A DNA stretch of 64,000 bases from Aquiluna borgnonia (GTDB taxonomy: Bacteria; Actinomycetota; Actinomycetes; Actinomycetales; Microbacteriaceae): assembly GCF_013283855.1 (NCBI RefSeq), contig NZ_CP054056.1, forward strand, positions 62,001 through 126,000. The letters are read 5' to 3'. The translations under genes were made by a program, and so were the position numbers. This document shows positions 61,990 to 64,000 of the stretch, one piece after another (positions within the stretch are counted from its first letter, which is position 1; the number at the start of each line of letters is the position of its first letter). The notes beneath the pieces are model-generated. The model did no database searches. It was not told the origin of the DNA and worked only from the letters and a program-made list of their open reading frames with translations.

Positions 61990-62466
61990 ATGCCAAGGGA
62001 GCGTGGGCAAAAACTAGTTGCCCAGAACCGCAAGGCCCGACACGACTACCACATTGAGGACGTGTATGAGGCCGGCCTTGTGCTAACCGGAACCGAGGTT
62101 AAGTCCCTGAGGGCTGGCAGGGCTTCGCTGATTGATGGCTTCGCCTCAATCGAGCGCGGCGAGATCTGGTTGGAAAACGTTCACATTCCAGAGTTCTTTG
62201 AGGGGTCCTGGACCAATCACTTCACTCGCAGAAAACGCAAACTTCTACTCAACCGCCAGGAGATCTACAAGCTAGCCGGCAAGGTAAAGGAATCGGGCTA
62301 CACCCTGATTCCGCTGAGTCTCTACTTCAAAGACGGCTATGCCAAGGTTGAGATTGCCCTGGCTAAGGGTAAAAAGGATTACGACAAGCGTCAGACTCTC
62401 AAGGAGAAAGACGCAAAGCGCGAGATGAATACCGCCATCAGGGCTCAGAAGACCAGAAACTTTTAG
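61990..62466 (+). CDS. smpB: SsrA-binding protein SmpB
   Basis: SmpB binds tmRNA for ribosome rescue. It has 158 residues. [20 protein letters not shown] (first 20), [14 protein letters not shown] and the basic tail [16 protein letters not shown] are conserved. An AGGGG site lies 7 nt before the ATG. The tmRNA gene itself is not next to it. Confidence 0.97.
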   Translation: MPRERGQKLVAQNRKARHDYHIEDVYEAGLVLTGTEVKSLRAGRASLIDGFASIERGEIWLENVHIPEFFEGSWTNHFTRRKRKLLLNRQEIYKLAGKVKESGYTLIPLSLYFKDGYAKVEIALAKGKKDYDKRQTLKEKDAKREMNTAIRAQKTRNF

Positions 62467-62501
62467 GTCACAAAAAAGTAAAGTCTTTGGAAAAAATTAA
62501 G

Positions 62502-62531
62502 TTGCAGACCATAATTCGCACCCCTTAGGAT
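62502..62531 (+). promoter_or_regulatory. Probable rpoB promoter
   Basis: TTGCAG (62502-62507) and TAGGAT (62526-62531) are 18 bp apart. They lie about 130 bp before the rpoB start, leaving a leader of roughly 120 nt. The rest of the 193-bp gap after smpB holds no visible gene. Confidence 0.5.
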
Positions 62532-62659
62532 TGAGGTTTGCATCCCTAACCCATGCCGAACCTCATATTGTGGTTGTTTGGCGCGTAGCAAATGGTGGCA
62601 CGTAAGTGTTAGGAACGCGAATTTCCCGCCTACATCACAATTCCCTAGGGGTTATTACT

Positions 62660-64000
62660 TTGGCTGCTGCGAAAAACGCTAAAAAGTCCACTTCCAACTC
62701 GCGCTCTGCACTGCGTCCAACCTTTGCAAAGCACCCAGACCCAATCGAGATCCCAGATCTACTCTCGCTTCAGACCGAGAGCTTTGACTGGTTGGTCGGC
62801 GCACCTGCGTGGCGAGCAATCGCTGGCGATGATGCCCGCACCGGTCTGGACGAGGTGTTTGAGGAGATCAGCCCCATTGAGGACAGCTCGAACGCTGCCC
62901 AGGATGCAAAGATGGGCTTGTCCTTCTCGGAGCCAATGCTGTTTGACCCGCCTTACACCCCTGATGAGTGCAAGGAGAAGGGTAAGAGCTACACCCAGCC
63001 GCTCTACATCAAGGCTGAGTTCACCAACTACCTAACCGGTGAGATCAAGAGCCAGACGGTCTTCATGGGTGACTTCCCGGTAATGACCGGCAAGGGAACC
63101 TTCATCATCAACGGCACCGAGCGTGTGGTTGTATCCCAGCTGGTTCGCTCCCCAGGTGTTTACTTCTCGGTGTCCACCAACACCACCGGTAACCTCGACG
63201 TCCGCAACAACAAGGCTCAGATCATTCCAAGCCGCGGCTCCTACCTGGAGTTCTTGACCGAGTGGGTCAAGGACGAGCGCAAGCCAGCGGCTCGCTTCGG
63301 CCAGCCAATTCTGCAGGTTCAGGTTGACCGCAAAACCAAGGTCTCGGCAACCATCTTCCTGAAGGCCCTCGGTATGACCAAGGACGAGATTCGCGCTGAG
63401 TTTGCGGACCTGAAGGCCTCGGTTGACGCCAACCCGCTGAACCTGCGTTTTGACGAGGACATCATTGAGCGCACCCTGGAGTATGACGAGTCCAAGGTCT
63501 TCGCATCCCCAATTTTGAGCAAGGAAGACGCGCTTCGCGAGGTCTACCGCAAGGTCCGCGGCGAGACCGCGGGTGCCGAGGTTGCTGAGGCTTGGTTGCG
63601 CTCCACATACTTCGAGCACAAGCGCTACAACCTTGCTCGCGTGGGTCGCCACAAGCTAAACCGCAAGCTAAACATTGAGCAGGGTGCTGACATCACCACC
63701 CTGACCCTGGCTGACATTGTGGCAACCCTGAAGTACCTGTTGCTGTTCGACATCACCTTGGCAAACGGCGTTCAGGCCACCGCGCAGAACGTTGAGTTCA
63801 CCACCAAGATGAACGGCAAGAAGGTTAGCCTCGTTGTTCGTCCTGACGACATTGACGACTTCTCCAACCGCCGCATTCGCAGCGTCGGTGAGCTGATTCA
63901 GAACCAGGTTCGCATCGGTCTTAGCCGTATGGAGCGTGTGGTTCGTGAGCGCATGTCAACCCAGGACATTGAGGCAATAACCCCTCAGACCCTGATCAAC
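62660..64000 (+). CDS. rpoB: DNA-directed RNA polymerase beta subunit (5' part)
   Basis: The first 447 codons of rpoB are present and the frame stays open to the window end. The start is TTG 62660 with AGGGG 8 nt upstream. The protein shows LLSLQTESFDWLVG, EEISPIEDSSN, KSQTVFMGDFPVMTGKGTF (in part) and INGTERVVVSQLVRSPGVYF, all strongly conserved in actinobacterial beta subunits. The rifampicin-binding region lies further on, outside the window. Confidence 0.97.
   Translation, partial: MAAAKNAKKSTSNSRSALRPTFAKHPDPIEIPDLLSLQTESFDWLVGAPAWRAIAGDDARTGLDEVFEEISPIEDSSNAAQDAKMGLSFSEPMLFDPPYTPDECKEKGKSYTQPLYIKAEFTNYLTGEIKSQTVFMGDFPVMTGKGTFIINGTERVVVSQLVRSPGVYFSVSTNTTGNLDVRNNKAQIIPSRGSYLEFLTEWVKDERKPAARFGQPILQVQVDRKTKVSATIFLKALGMTKDEIRAEFADLKASVDANPLNLRFDEDIIERTLEYDESKVFASPILSKEDALREVYRKVRGETAGAEVAEAWLRSTYFEHKRYNLARVGRHKLNRKLNIEQGADITTLTLADIVATLKYLLLFDITLANGVQATAQNVEFTTKMNGKKVSLVVRPDDIDDFSNRRIRSVGELIQNQVRIGLSRMERVVRERMSTQDIEAITPQTLIN

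Overview
The window reads as a stretch of chromosome from a small, compact actinobacterium, most likely a Microbacteriaceae of the freshwater Luna/Aquiluna/Rhodoluna type. This is inference from moderate G+C, many GTG/TTG starts, many genes whose -10 box lies about 6 bp before the start codon (leaderless transcripts), the prfB-ftsE-ftsX-smpB order ahead of rpoB, mycothiol-type ArsC, and gene ends that repeatedly overlap. No species can be named from the sequence alone. No insertion sequence, prophage or CRISPR array was seen, and no intergenic gap exceeds about 250 bp.

Layout. 1-4.0 kb: the end of a HEPN-like gene, a small lipoprotein, and purS-purQ-purL. 4.1-5.5 kb: two toxin-antitoxin loci (vapBC; RHH antitoxin plus Doc). 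5.5-11.9 kb: a purD-purC-gcvT-gcvH-gcvP operon linking purine synthesis to glycine cleavage. gcvP is frameshifted by a third copy of a 7-bp repeat. 11.9-19.8 kb: rlmN, a luciferase-like oxidoreductase, a sugar ABC transporter without its ATPase, and a P450/nitroreductase operon. 20-25.1 kb: pseudouridine degradation (psuG-psuK), deoC, an SDR, an MFS carrier and a small hydrolase. 25.2-25.9 kb: a third TA locus. 25.9-31.6 kb: an ArsR-headed copper export operon that also carries a succinate-semialdehyde dehydrogenase, divergent from aquaporin plus arsenate reductase, with a clear palindromic operator between them. 31.7-39.5 kb: a GT4 glycosyltransferase, two DedA proteins, a GDSL hydrolase, a wHTH regulator behind a Met/Cys-rich leaderless leader peptide, a DUF3048 lipoprotein, a large secreted protein and a tiny DUF2256 gene.

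39.5-58.5 kb looks like a cell-surface island. galU, ugd, several glycosyltransferases, a pyruvyltransferase fusion, an ABC-exporter-like membrane protein without an ATPase, and GDP-fucose enzymes (gmd, fcl) surround a subtilisin-like protease, an ECF sigma factor fused to a membrane anchor and an extracellular domain, two large S-layer-like Ig-repeat proteins and a LuxR-type regulator. The protease and both S-layer-like proteins end in the same roughly 75-residue C-terminal domain. The two S-layer-like genes share identical untranslated blocks and clusters of GGACAA motifs. My best candidate for an undescribed system is a surface layer held by this C-terminal domain on a pyruvylated glycan, with the sigma factor and LuxR protein as possible regulators.

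58.5-64 kb is conserved housekeeping: tadA, tRNA-Ser(CGA), prfB, ftsE, ftsX, smpB and the first 447 codons of rpoB.
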